Assembly: GCA_024403415.1 (NCBI GenBank)
Contig: JAKSRY010000021.1
Coordinates: 1-41,447 of the forward strand
Length of the DNA: 41,447 nucleotides
Origin: Lachnospiraceae bacterium
GTDB taxonomy: Bacteria > Bacillota > Clostridia > Lachnospirales > Lachnospiraceae
Reading direction: 5' to 3'
The translations under genes were made by a program, and so were the position numbers. This document shows, one piece after another, positions 34,370 to 41,447 of the stretch; positions within the stretch are counted from its first letter, which is position 1; the number at the start of each line of letters is the position of its first letter. A model generated the notes under the pieces. The model worked only from the letters and a program-made list of their open reading frames with translations. It did not search any database and was not told the DNA's origin.

Positions 34370-35940
34370 AGCAAACTCTCCAAATCTTTTAGTATCTCAA
34401 CTGCTCTAAGTGGCATCTTCCCATTAATTTTCCACTTCATCAAATATTTGTATAATTCTGGTATTTCACTTTTTGTTATATCAAGCCATTTATCAACTGA
34501 TTCATCTGTTTCGATCAATTTACCATGGCAATGATAAATTTTGAAAACATAATCCTCATAGTCAATTCTCTTTTTACTATCTTTTTTTTCTATATTATCA
34601 GTCACTTTGGGAACAATTACTTTATTTCCAAAAGGTTCAAAAGACAGCATCAGCATGTTGTCTTTAGGTAACTCATCAATTCTTTTTGAAGCACTTTTTT
34701 TAACATAATTATCTCGAAAAGAAATGATCTGAGATTTATAATTACTATTCAAAAGAATTGGATTTTCAAAAGATTCATTCAATAAATTATCATCAAAATC
34801 TACATTTCTGCCATCATCCAGTCGAACAACTGCATTGTATTCAAACACACGATTTCGAGTAAAATTATCTCTATTGTGTGTAAGAAGATATCTAATTTCT
34901 TTTGCATAGATATTGAAACTATAATCCGACATAAGTAACGAAGTGTTAATAGTTGAACATTTTAATATATTCTCATTTTCGTTTAGCTTATACGGAATAG
35001 CATTCCCCCACCAAAACACTTCCTGATTAGCTTCCTTTTTGTGATACATATATGCTTCACGATCATTGTCATGATATATGAGTTCTTTTCCTTCTATTAC
35101 TGCTGGAGGCCATAAAGGAACCAATTCATCACTTTCATTTATAAGTTGATATCCTTTACTCTGTATATATGCTATAGACTCATCAGTAATCTGAGTCACT
35201 TTCACAGAATAAACATCATATTCTATTGAAAACGTTTTTCCTGGAAATTCAAATGTTCCTTTTCGTTCAAAGTGTAGTCCATTCTTATTTTTGATTGTTC
35301 CTCTATTATGGACAAATAAATATTCATTTCCAACAACTATATTAGCTAATTGCCCTACTCTCACTCCCCCAGAGTTATCCACCTTGAATAAATCATTGTC
35401 AAAATCCAATCCCCTAAATCCAAGAAACCATTTTCTCCTTATTTCTTCATTAAACGTCTTGAAATTATCTGGTTTTACATATATCCATCTAGCGCTTGTT
35501 TTAAGCCTATATTTTCTGAAATTCCATGCACTAAAAATTTGGTCACGACCATCATCAATTACTCTTATTTTTCCATCTACATCTTCGATTTGTTTCATCG
35601 TACTACTACTTAGTGGCGGAAAAAGAGCCACTATTTCGTATTTATTATTACTTCTTTCTATCAGATGAAGTGGAACTCCTCCATTAAAAATACATATTCT
35701 ATCTTCATTACTATTAATAGACCCATTTGGGGTGCCATTACTTGTATATCCTTCACATGCCATTTGTTGCGGAGTTCTATTCGAAATTGGATTATGTGCA
35801 AAATAAGGAGCTCTAACTCTCCCCTTTCTAACATGTATATCTTCTTTGCAAAAAAAACATTTATAAGTGGAATACGGACTGGCATTTTGGGCTGACACCT
35901 TTCGACCATATCCATCTATTCCGTATTCTATCGAAGCCAT
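34366..35940 (-). CDS. CoiA-like zinc-finger protein, first gene of the helicase operon
   Basis: A 524-residue protein. The N-terminus carries a CoiA-like zinc module: YKCFFCKEDIHVRKGR (C28, C31), then APYFAH (H49) and C62, the C-x2-C, H, C pattern seen at the start of competence CoiA-like proteins. The remaining 450 residues are beta-rich with many aromatic residues and no catalytic motif I can identify; the PD-(D/E)xK nuclease block of true CoiA is not apparent. The start has GGGGGAAAG just upstream. It shares an ATGA overlap with the coiled-coil gene. As leader of an operon ending in a DEAH/DUF1998 helicase it may recognise foreign or single-stranded DNA; that is inference. Confidence 0.75.
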   Translation of the reverse strand: MASIEYGIDGYGRKVSAQNASPYSTYKCFFCKEDIHVRKGRVRAPYFAHNPISNRTPQQMACEGYTSNGTPNGSINSNEDRICIFNGGVPLHLIERSNNKYEIVALFPPLSSSTMKQIEDVDGKIRVIDDGRDQIFSAWNFRKYRLKTSARWIYVKPDNFKTFNEEIRRKWFLGFRGLDFDNDLFKVDNSGGVRVGQLANIVVGNEYLFVHNRGTIKNKNGLHFERKGTFEFPGKTFSIEYDVYSVKVTQITDESIAYIQSKGYQLINESDELVPLWPPAVIEGKELIYHDNDREAYMYHKKEANQEVFWWGNAIPYKLNENENILKCSTINTSLLMSDYSFNIYAKEIRYLLTHNRDNFTRNRVFEYNAVVRLDDGRNVDFDDNLLNESFENPILLNSNYKSQIISFRDNYVKKSASKRIDELPKDNMLMLSFEPFGNKVIVPKVTDNIEKKDSKKRIDYEDYVFKIYHCHGKLIETDESVDKWLDITKSEIPELYKYLMKWKINGKMPLRAVEILKDLESLL

Positions 35941-36070
35941 AACTTTCCCCCTATGGTTAGTGTTGCTAAATTCATACCATCAACCTATATCCAGAGCTTA
36001 TCAAAAATGTCATAAATCAGCATACCAACCTCAATATGCAACGAACCAAACACATATACTTTCCCATATA

Positions 36071-36533
36071 TTAATATACCATAGTTTCGTTATCCATTAC
36101 AGTTTTCAGCAATTCCTTCCTATCAATCCTGTACTGTAAAACCATGCCTATAAGTTCCTCAGGCTCACATAAAAATTCATCTGCTAAACATACTATATGT
36201 TCATCAATCATACTGAGATTTTCTTTTCTGAACTCTTCCAATTCTTCACCATGAAGCACGAACTCGGTTATTCCATCTGGATATGCACCAAGACCTCTCA
36301 ATAATTTCTGTGATGGTTCATTATCGATATCAATCAGAAACTTATAAAAACGATTCCCTGTTATTTCAGTGACTTTATTCATGAATAAAGTTAAAGCATT
36401 TGTTCCATATCTTTTATTTCTATATTCCTCCAGCAACTCAATCGCAATTTCCTCTTGCTTTAATCTCTCATATTCTTCTTTCTTTAATTTTTGCTTCCAT
36501 AGAAACAATATTTCATTTTTTCTTCCATCTTCT
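36071..36533 (-). pseudogene. Chimeric remnant: coiled-coil fragment fused to a GNAT acetyltransferase C-terminus
   Basis: The 5' 92 bases (36442-36533) are an exact copy of part of the coiled-coil gene (33814-33905). They join in frame (EEIA then IELLEEY) to the back two-thirds of a GNAT-type N-acetyltransferase: EEYRNKRYGTNALTLFMNKV is the acetyl-CoA-binding motif (Gly replaced by Arg in R-x-x-G-x-G/A), followed by FYKFLIDIDNEPSQKLLRGL. The N-terminal strands of the GNAT fold are missing. A stop codon precedes the copied piece, there is no ATG, and only a TTG could start it. It is most likely a dead recombination product. Confidence 0.75.
36442..36533. repeat. 92-bp direct repeat, copy in the GNAT remnant
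   Basis: Exact copy of 33814-33905; see that entry. The repeat ends abruptly on both sides, with unrelated sequence beyond. Confidence 0.92.
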
Positions 36534-36586
36534 TAGTTAGGTAAAATACAATAATATTTCAAAAAATTATAATTTAAAAACATGAA

Positions 36587-37009
36587 TCACCAGTTTTCCC
36601 AATAATCCTCTGCATCACTGCCATCGGGCATGTAACCATCCCAGTCATCCATGAACTCATCATAATCTTCATAGTCATCACAATCAGGCATTTTATATGA
36701 CTTCTTCGAAGAAGTTGAAGATGTTGAATATGTCTTCTTACTTGATTTCGAAGAAGCACTTGATGAGCTACTGCTCTTCGAACTTGAGTAAGATGACTTT
36801 GATTTAGAAGTATTATTCTCAGTAAATGGCTTATGAAGATAACAATATAAACTTCCATATGCAGCCGTACTTCTACATCCAGACTTAATACAAGTACTTC
36901 CAGATGAAGAAGAATTACCTGTTTTTCCAATATTTCCTATTATGCAGATAATAGAAAAAACTATTATTACTATTTCCAATAATCCGATGTTTGATTTGTT
37001 ATTCTTCAT
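36587..37009 (-). CDS. Ser-rich membrane-anchored protein, copy 2
   Basis: The 140-residue paralogue of the gene at 13888-14316: the same N-terminal hydrophobic helix, the STCIKSGCRSTAAYGSLYCY segment, the Ser/Lys linker (a few residues shorter near TYSTSSTSS), and the acidic tail (DEFMDDWDGYMPDGSDAEDY). Differences are concentrated at the two ends, while the central 218 bases are identical. The upstream block 37076-37099 matches 14341-14364 with one mismatch. No strong ribosome binding site directly before the ATG, but GGGGGAACATTAAT is near. It brackets the right side of the defence island. Confidence 0.8.
   Translation of the reverse strand: MKNNKSNIGLLEIVIIVFSIICIIGNIGKTGNSSSSGSTCIKSGCRSTAAYGSLYCYLHKPFTENNTSKSKSSYSSSKSSSSSSASSKSSKKTYSTSSTSSKKSYKMPDCDDYEDYDEFMDDWDGYMPDGSDAEDYWENW
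36729..36946. repeat. 218-bp direct repeat, right copy
   Basis: Right partner of 14036-14253: identical, same orientation, 22.7 kb apart. Confidence 0.9.
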
Positions 37010-37200
37010 ATTAATGTTCCCCCTAATCTATATATCTACAACTTCACCTATTGTTATTTAACTTCCTTGTATCTATATAATGCACCATGTATAGTCCAAT
37101 TATTTTCCCTTTTGTTACCAAGTGGCTTAATTAATGAGATTATCTGACCTAATCATCTGATTATCCATTTAGAGACAATAAATTATTGCTTTCAAAAATA

Positions 37201-37242
37201 AAAACAGAACTAGTTGTGTTTCCCTCATCCTAGTCCTGTTTT
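37201..37242 (-). terminator. Terminator after the metallophosphoesterase
   Basis: 13-base arms (37201-37213 and 37230-37242, AAAACAG-ACTAG type) pair with one mismatch around a 16-base loop, and a T-rich tract follows on the minus strand. It is about 60 bases beyond the stop of the gene at 37303. Confidence 0.75.
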
Positions 37243-37302
37243 ATATCTGGGTTTGGTCAAAAGTATCGAGAAATATATACTCACAAACAAATACCCATAA
37301 CA

Positions 37303-37953
37303 CTATTCAACATAAAATTCCTTAAAATCTTCCAACCTCAAACATCCTAATCTTCCGGATTTATATCCGGCTCCACAGTCAATTAGATAAACATTCTCGA
37401 TATCGTTTTTCCAAATAAGATTTCCTGATGGATTATAATGTCCGCAAACAGATATGTATCCTTCAGTTCCTTTTTTATAAAAATTCTCATCACCATACAT
37501 ATATACTGATTTATCACAAATTACACCGGGTTTCGTTGTCATTGCATGTGCTAGTAAAAATATATGTTTTCCTACCTCAATCTCTTCTTCAAATGACCAG
37601 TTATAAATATTTGCTGCCAATCTCAGCATATCGGCTACAGGTAATCGATTACTAAGAATTTCAAAAGTATTATAACGATATTCCGGAATCTTCTTTCTCT
37701 TTTTCTCTGGTGTATTGTAGTATGCCAAAATATAATCAGCTAATAAATAATCATGATTTCCTGCAAGTACCTTACAACTGTCTTTCAATTTTAAAATTTC
37801 ATAATATACTTCCAACGGCTGAGGATTGTAATCGCTTCTATCAAATATATCCCCTAAAATATACAGCTTATCGCCCTTTGAAAAATCAATCTTTTTTAAT
37901 AGCTTAGTAAATCTTTCATAATTGTTATGAATATCAGCTACAACATAATGCAT
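37303..37953 (-). CDS. Calcineurin-like metallophosphoesterase
   Basis: The 216-residue protein has the metallophosphatase motifs in order: VVADIHNN (D7, H9), LGDIFDRSDY (D35, D38, R39), VLAGNHDYLLA (N66, H67, D68), then LAHAMTT and ISVCGHYNPSG supplying the later His ligands. It belongs to the group of serine/threonine phosphatase-like and Ap4A-hydrolase-like enzymes. The substrate could be a phosphoprotein or a dinucleotide and cannot be fixed from sequence. Start chosen at the ATG behind CGGAG; the frame is open 78 bases further upstream without a ribosome binding site. Single gene with its own terminator. Confidence 0.88.
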   Translation of the reverse strand: MHYVVADIHNNYERFTKLLKKIDFSKGDKLYILGDIFDRSDYNPQPLEVYYEILKLKDSCKVLAGNHDYLLADYILAYYNTPEKKRKKIPEYRYNTFEILSNRLPVADMLRLAANIYNWSFEEEIEVGKHIFLLAHAMTTKPGVICDKSVYMYGDENFYKKGTEGYISVCGHYNPSGNLIWKNDIENVYLIDCGAGYKSGRLGCLRLEDFKEFYVE

Positions 37954-38299
37954 TATTACTACTCCGTTAAACTTGAAACAAATAATGGTGCTACAAACTG
38001 CATAGAAAGAGTATCCGCGTGCATCTATCAAGTCGTGACCACCCTTTGTGACACTTCCATTTATTTGGTAATAATGATTTAATAACCCGCAATCAAATAA
38101 AAAAATGCGATTGCTTACTGGTTATTATTTTCAACTTTTCAAATTATTTTTATTAAAAATAGAGTGTCACCGATACCGCAACGATACTAAAAAGTACCAA
38201 GACCTTTGGGAACAACTTCTATAAGTAAATTTGTACCTTTTATAATTTGTGCTTATGCAATAAATTACGATCCACACCGAAGCTTAAACTTAATCTGAC
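37954..38299. other. Intergenic stretch with an imperfect stem-loop
   Basis: No gene of credible length. An interrupted hairpin at 38081-38126 pairs AATAACC with GGTTATT and GCAATC with GATTGC. It lacks a clean T-run on the minus strand, so its role as a terminator of the 38300-39325 gene is doubtful. Confidence 0.4.
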
Positions 38300-39325
38300 T
38301 TATTTTGCAAATATTCCATAATATTCTATATCATTTCCCAAAAGTGACAGTTTAACTGAATTTTCAAAGACAAATCGAATAGCCGCTGGTAAATCTTCTT
38401 TATCAGATGCGGCTCTGATTTCATCATTGCCACCAAACGGATAATCCCAGGTTTTATCAACAGATATCTCAGAAATCTTTTCTCCCTCAAATTGTTTATA
38501 AAATAAGCTTTGACAATTCATAAATGAGTCTTTAATATAAGGTTCTCCATATTTCTCAACATCATTTGGCACATAATCAGATACCCGTTCTATGGCGCTA
38601 TATGTTATGTTTTCTAGTATTCTATATTGAAACAGACCCATAGCATGAATGACAATATCTACAGCAAAATCATCAAATATAAGTACAATTGACCCGCAAT
38701 CTTCAAACCCTATACTTTCTGTTTTTTGGGGATAATTATGCTCAAAATGACCTATATAGTCATGTAGGTCTATCAATAACATCCTAAGTGTTTTTCCTTC
38801 AATCAACACCTTGAAAAGCTTTTCGAAATCAGTAGCCGAATATATCCATTTATACTCAACAAGTGTATCATCAGGAATGGGAACTTTTATATAATCCAAT
38901 TTGCCATATCTGTTCCAGTCAATTCTGTTAAACTCATCTTTAATATTTTTAACAAAATTCTTTAATCTTTCACCTGACAAGTCAACTTTAATGGTAACAC
39001 CTGCATGGTTATAAGGCGTATATTCAGCAAATAGATGTAAACAATCATCAATATTTTCCAATCTAAAGAAAGGAAACTTTCTATCTTTTATAATATATTT
39101 TTCTTTTTTAACATCATTATTGTAGAAATCGTCAGCATGTTTAATTATTTCTTCATACGCACTCTTTTTATATATAAAAAATCCAATATAATGACCGGTT
39201 TCAGAGGTAATCTCAGTTCTAATAAAAGGATTACGTCTATTATTATCTGTATTGATGTATTTATGCATTGTGATATGCACATAATCTTCTATAATAATTT
39301 GTTCATTATTTTGATATATACTCAT
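38300..39325 (-). CDS. Hypothetical protein (341 aa)
   Basis: A large soluble protein, rich in aromatic and acidic residues, without signal peptide, membrane helix or recognised motif. Segments such as DDFAVDIVIHAMGLFQYRI and LRMLLIDLHDYIGHFEHNYP suggest an alpha/beta fold. The general style (cytosolic, acidic, single gene between unrelated genes) is like many immunity-type or orphan proteins of Firmicutes, but this is not evidence of function. Two starts compete: the ATG at 39325 (MSIYQNNEQ) has AAGGGATG some 11 bases upstream, while the ATG at 39337 is too close to it. Confidence 0.6.
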   Translation of the reverse strand: MSIYQNNEQIIIEDYVHITMHKYINTDNNRRNPFIRTEITSETGHYIGFFIYKKSAYEEIIKHADDFYNNDVKKEKYIIKDRKFPFFRLENIDDCLHLFAEYTPYNHAGVTIKVDLSGERLKNFVKNIKDEFNRIDWNRYGKLDYIKVPIPDDTLVEYKWIYSATDFEKLFKVLIEGKTLRMLLIDLHDYIGHFEHNYPQKTESIGFEDCGSIVLIFDDFAVDIVIHAMGLFQYRILENITYSAIERVSDYVPNDVEKYGEPYIKDSFMNCQSLFYKQFEGEKISEISVDKTWDYPFGGNDEIRAASDKEDLPAAIRFVFENSVKLSLLGNDIEYYGIFAK

Positions 39326-39391
39326 AGCAAACCACATCCCTTGAACAATATTGGTTGTAGATTATTTCCTTCTTCAAATTAGCTTCACTTA

Positions 39392-40144
39392 CTACATTCT
39401 TCCTTTATGGTAATACCAAATAAGATGGTCAAAACCATTTCGACTTATCAGTTCATCAGCAGAATATCTTATTTCATCTATTTCTTTACGATATTCTTCA
39501 TATTTACTAAGGTCATACTTTTTCTTGTCAATCCCGTAATATTCAAGGTACATTGGAAGATTTTTTCTTAAAATACTATCATAGATAGAATAATTATCTT
39601 GATATTCCGTTCCTTCAAAAAGATAAAAGCATGCATAATGGCAGAACTTGCTTGCAAAAGATGGATTATACCTTGCTCTGACTTCAGCTGATGTCTTTTT
39701 TTCAATTGCATGAAAGAGTTCCAAATCACCATGCTCGGGATTCTTTAAACATTCGATCAACTTATCTTTGCCGAAGTTATATATTCTTCTTGCTATTTCT
39801 TCTCTTCCACAACGGTCTGCATTAAGATGTGTACTGTTCTCCCTATCAACAGCTTCTATAGTTCGTTTTATAGTTTTATAATACGAATATCCCTCTGCTG
39901 TCTTGTCAGAAATCATTTCTTTAAGTTTAGTAAACCAAAAAGCAGCAGAGCCCTTGTAATTACTTTTATTATCCGGACCTGCGTCCTTTTTTGAGGATTT
40001 TATATAGTCAGAATCGTTCATTATCATAGCTTCGACAATAGCAACATTCTGCTTTGTCAATTTGGCAAGTGTATGACTACCAAACGTAACCTCTTCGACC
40101 ATAAATTTATTTGCTAAACCAAGTTCTTCTGTAATCAGATTCAT
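39392..40144 (-). CDS. Hypothetical protein (250 aa)
   Basis: A 250-residue soluble, helical protein of a family I cannot name. Conserved-looking blocks are RYNPSFASKFCHYACFYLFE and a C-terminus NGFDHLIWYYHKGRM. The SFASKFCHY block faintly recalls helix-hairpin-helix glycosylase-like proteins (8-oxoguanine glycosylase OGG fold), which would mean DNA-base repair, but no catalytic Lys/Asp pair is evident. The start is the ATG behind AGGGG at the usual distance; a TTG 54 bases upstream is not supported. It is followed by the 341-residue gene and preceded by the ADP-ribosylglycohydrolase gene, with gaps of 66 and 123 bases, so the three may be one transcript. Confidence 0.6.
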   Translation of the reverse strand: MNLITEELGLANKFMVEEVTFGSHTLAKLTKQNVAIVEAMIMNDSDYIKSSKKDAGPDNKSNYKGSAAFWFTKLKEMISDKTAEGYSYYKTIKRTIEAVDRENSTHLNADRCGREEIARRIYNFGKDKLIECLKNPEHGDLELFHAIEKKTSAEVRARYNPSFASKFCHYACFYLFEGTEYQDNYSIYDSILRKNLPMYLEYYGIDKKKYDLSKYEEYRKEIDEIRYSADELISRNGFDHLIWYYHKGRM

Positions 40145-40267
40145 GACTATATCCCCTACACTGCACAATCTTTCATTAACTCCATTATATCTTAACAATG
40201 GCGTCTTTCAAATCTACGACTATAACTGACTTATTTTTATTGCTAAACATATAGTTTCTTATTCGAT

Positions 40268-41239
40268 TCAATGTTCCATCACCATCTGCTCGATCCATTC
40301 TCTTTTTTGAATGACAGCAAGCCAGTCAGAAGGTATCTCATCTATTCCATAATATAAACCGGCCAGTCCTCCTGCTATTGCTGCGACAGTATCTGAATCA
40401 TCTCCGTAATTAACTGCTTTTAACAGACCTCCGCTAAAGCTGGTCGTATTAATCAAAGACCAGACTGCTGCCTCCAGAGAATCAACTACATAGCCGCTAA
40501 ATCTTATATTTTTATCAGAAATGTACTTTAACTCATCGAGATTGAACAGCCTTCCGAAATGTGCAAGCTCAGTCAGGTTTGCTATATCCTTTCTGTAATA
40601 TGCAAGTCCTGCATCAATTCCTCTTTGGAGACATTCCTGAAGGGACTGCTTATCTTTATTATTAAGAATTTCTTTCACGCAAAAATAGTACAGGCCACAC
40701 GCCATATTGCTTCGCAAATGATTATGTGTAAGGGCCGCTATATCATGAATGTCCGCAATTGCCCTGTTATCATCATATGTTGGATCCTCTCTATTTTTAT
40801 CATAGGCATACAAACATACAGGCATTATTCTCATGAGAGCTCCGTTTCCATTCGCATACTCGCCCTTTTTCCCACACGTTTTGTAATCAGGATTTCTCGA
40901 AAAATTAGTAATCGCCGCAATGCAGGTACTACCATGATCAAAAGACTGTCCAAATGGTGTATATTCCCCTTTTGCATACCATCTCAAAAAATTAATCATA
41001 ATGCTTCCGGGATCAAGTCTCTTCTTTATGTTTATGCTGTCAAGCGTAGCCAGTGTCATGCTGCTGTCATCAGACCAGGTTCCCTCAGGCATATTAAAAG
41101 TGCCATAGCCTTCCATACCGGTCACCGGACCACGCTTTCTGTTTTTTATTTCTTTTGGATACATGAATTGCACCGGCAAACCCAATGCATCACCAACAAC
41201 TACACCCATTATTCCATCAAGCCAGTATTTATTTCTCAT
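40268..41239 (-). CDS. ADP-ribosylglycohydrolase (DraG-type)
   Basis: The 323-residue enzyme would remove ADP-ribose from proteins, nucleic acids or small molecules using two Mg2+ ions. Family marks in order: GVVVGDALGLPVQF (residues 12-25), GTWSDDSSMTLATL (S56, D57, D58, first metal set), GNGALMRIMPV, HNHLRSNMACGLY, and NYGDDSDTVAAIAGGLAGLY (second metal set). Length is normal for the family. The start is the ATG behind AAGGTGG at good spacing; the frame is open 48 bases further upstream. No ADP-ribosyltransferase partner is visible in the window. Confidence 0.92.
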   Translation of the reverse strand: MRNKYWLDGIMGVVVGDALGLPVQFMYPKEIKNRKRGPVTGMEGYGTFNMPEGTWSDDSSMTLATLDSINIKKRLDPGSIMINFLRWYAKGEYTPFGQSFDHGSTCIAAITNFSRNPDYKTCGKKGEYANGNGALMRIMPVCLYAYDKNREDPTYDDNRAIADIHDIAALTHNHLRSNMACGLYYFCVKEILNNKDKQSLQECLQRGIDAGLAYYRKDIANLTELAHFGRLFNLDELKYISDKNIRFSGYVVDSLEAAVWSLINTTSFSGGLLKAVNYGDDSDTVAAIAGGLAGLYYGIDEIPSDWLAVIQKREWIEQMVMEH

Positions 41240-41447
41240 CTGCATCCACCTTTCTTTAATAAACATGCCGGTTAATATCTTATGCACCCATTATACATAC
41301 TCTGTGTTACATACCGGTCGCCTCAAAAGCGACTAAGTAAAATCAGAATATTTCATATCTTTCGCATTCCCAAAGAGGTACTTGCAAGTGCAGTTTTGTC
41401 GAAAGTATGTTTGTAAACTCACTTATTATTTATAAGGCGTTAATGTC
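41240..41447 (-). promoter_or_regulatory. Upstream region of the ADP-ribosylglycohydrolase gene
   Basis: On the minus strand TATAAT (plus 41290-41295) stands about 50 bases before the start codon and could be a -10 box; the -35 is not convincing. A small dyad, GTCGC-7 bases-GCGAC, lies just upstream (about 41319-41335) and might be an operator. Nothing else is seen to the window edge. Confidence 0.3.

Noticed and set aside
31479-35940. BREX or classical DISARM assignment for the helicase operon
   Set aside because: No PglX/PglZ, no phospholipase-D-type DrmC, and no methyltransferase is present; only the helicase type is shared.
36071-36508. Functional GNAT acetyltransferase
   Set aside because: Lacks the N-terminal strands, has no ATG, and its 5' end is a copied piece of another gene.
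40559-41275. 238-codon plus-strand frame opposite the ADP-ribosylglycohydrolase
   Set aside because: The opposite strand encodes all family motifs with a good start; the plus frame has none.

Overview
AT-rich DNA from a Gram-positive, Clostridia-type bacterium, most likely a gut or rumen Lachnospiraceae member (Butyrivibrio-like). The reasons are strong AGGAGG-type ribosome binding sites, a multi-TM GGDEF protein, a C40-type secreted peptidase and a MobA/MobL relaxase. This is inference from style, not a database match. Almost every gene is on the minus strand; the one convincing complete plus-strand gene is the XRE regulator at 15619-16098. No rRNA, complete tRNA, CRISPR array, transposase or integrase was found.

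Layout by region. (1) 1-5000: chromosomal-looking genes (membrane diguanylate cyclase, two small secreted proteins including a C40 peptidase homologue whose catalytic Cys is Asp, a SAM methyltransferase) mixed with gene remnants (EamA transporter N-terminus, AraC-family C-terminus) and interspersed repeats. (2) 5000-5260: a tRNA-like 3' fragment followed by a strong terminator, which looks like an integration scar. (3) 5350-7130: a HEPN-type candidate RNase and a 37-residue membrane peptide, next to that scar. (4) 7800-11800: a mobilisation block with a MobA/MobL relaxase, two small accessory proteins and an HTH protein. (5) 12190-15460: a row of small acidic, membrane or otherwise unrecognised genes, divergent from the XRE regulator. 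(6) 16280-35940: a defence island with an HNH endonuclease, a type I restriction-modification operon (hsdM, hsdS, a DUF262/DUF1524 gene, hsdR), and upstream of it a tightly coupled four-gene operon (CoiA-like zinc protein, coiled-coil protein with a degenerate ATPase-like domain, unknown protein, and a 1759-residue DEAH helicase with a DUF1998-type C-terminus). (7) 36070-41447: a chimeric GNAT remnant, a second copy of the Ser-rich membrane gene, a metallophosphoesterase, two unknown proteins and an ADP-ribosylglycohydrolase.

How it fits together. The defence island is bracketed by two direct copies of a Ser-rich membrane-protein gene (13888-14316 and 36587-37009) that share 218 identical bases, so the 22.7 kb between them could have been gained, or could be lost, by homologous recombination. 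A second, 92-bp perfect repeat links the coiled-coil gene to the GNAT remnant. The best candidate for an undescribed system is the four-gene helicase operon at 26188-35940. It shares features with the DruE, DrmA/DrmB and MrfA helicase families, but I do not recognise its partner set. The HEPN protein with its small membrane peptide is a second candidate. All functional assignments come from reading motifs; no searches were run.
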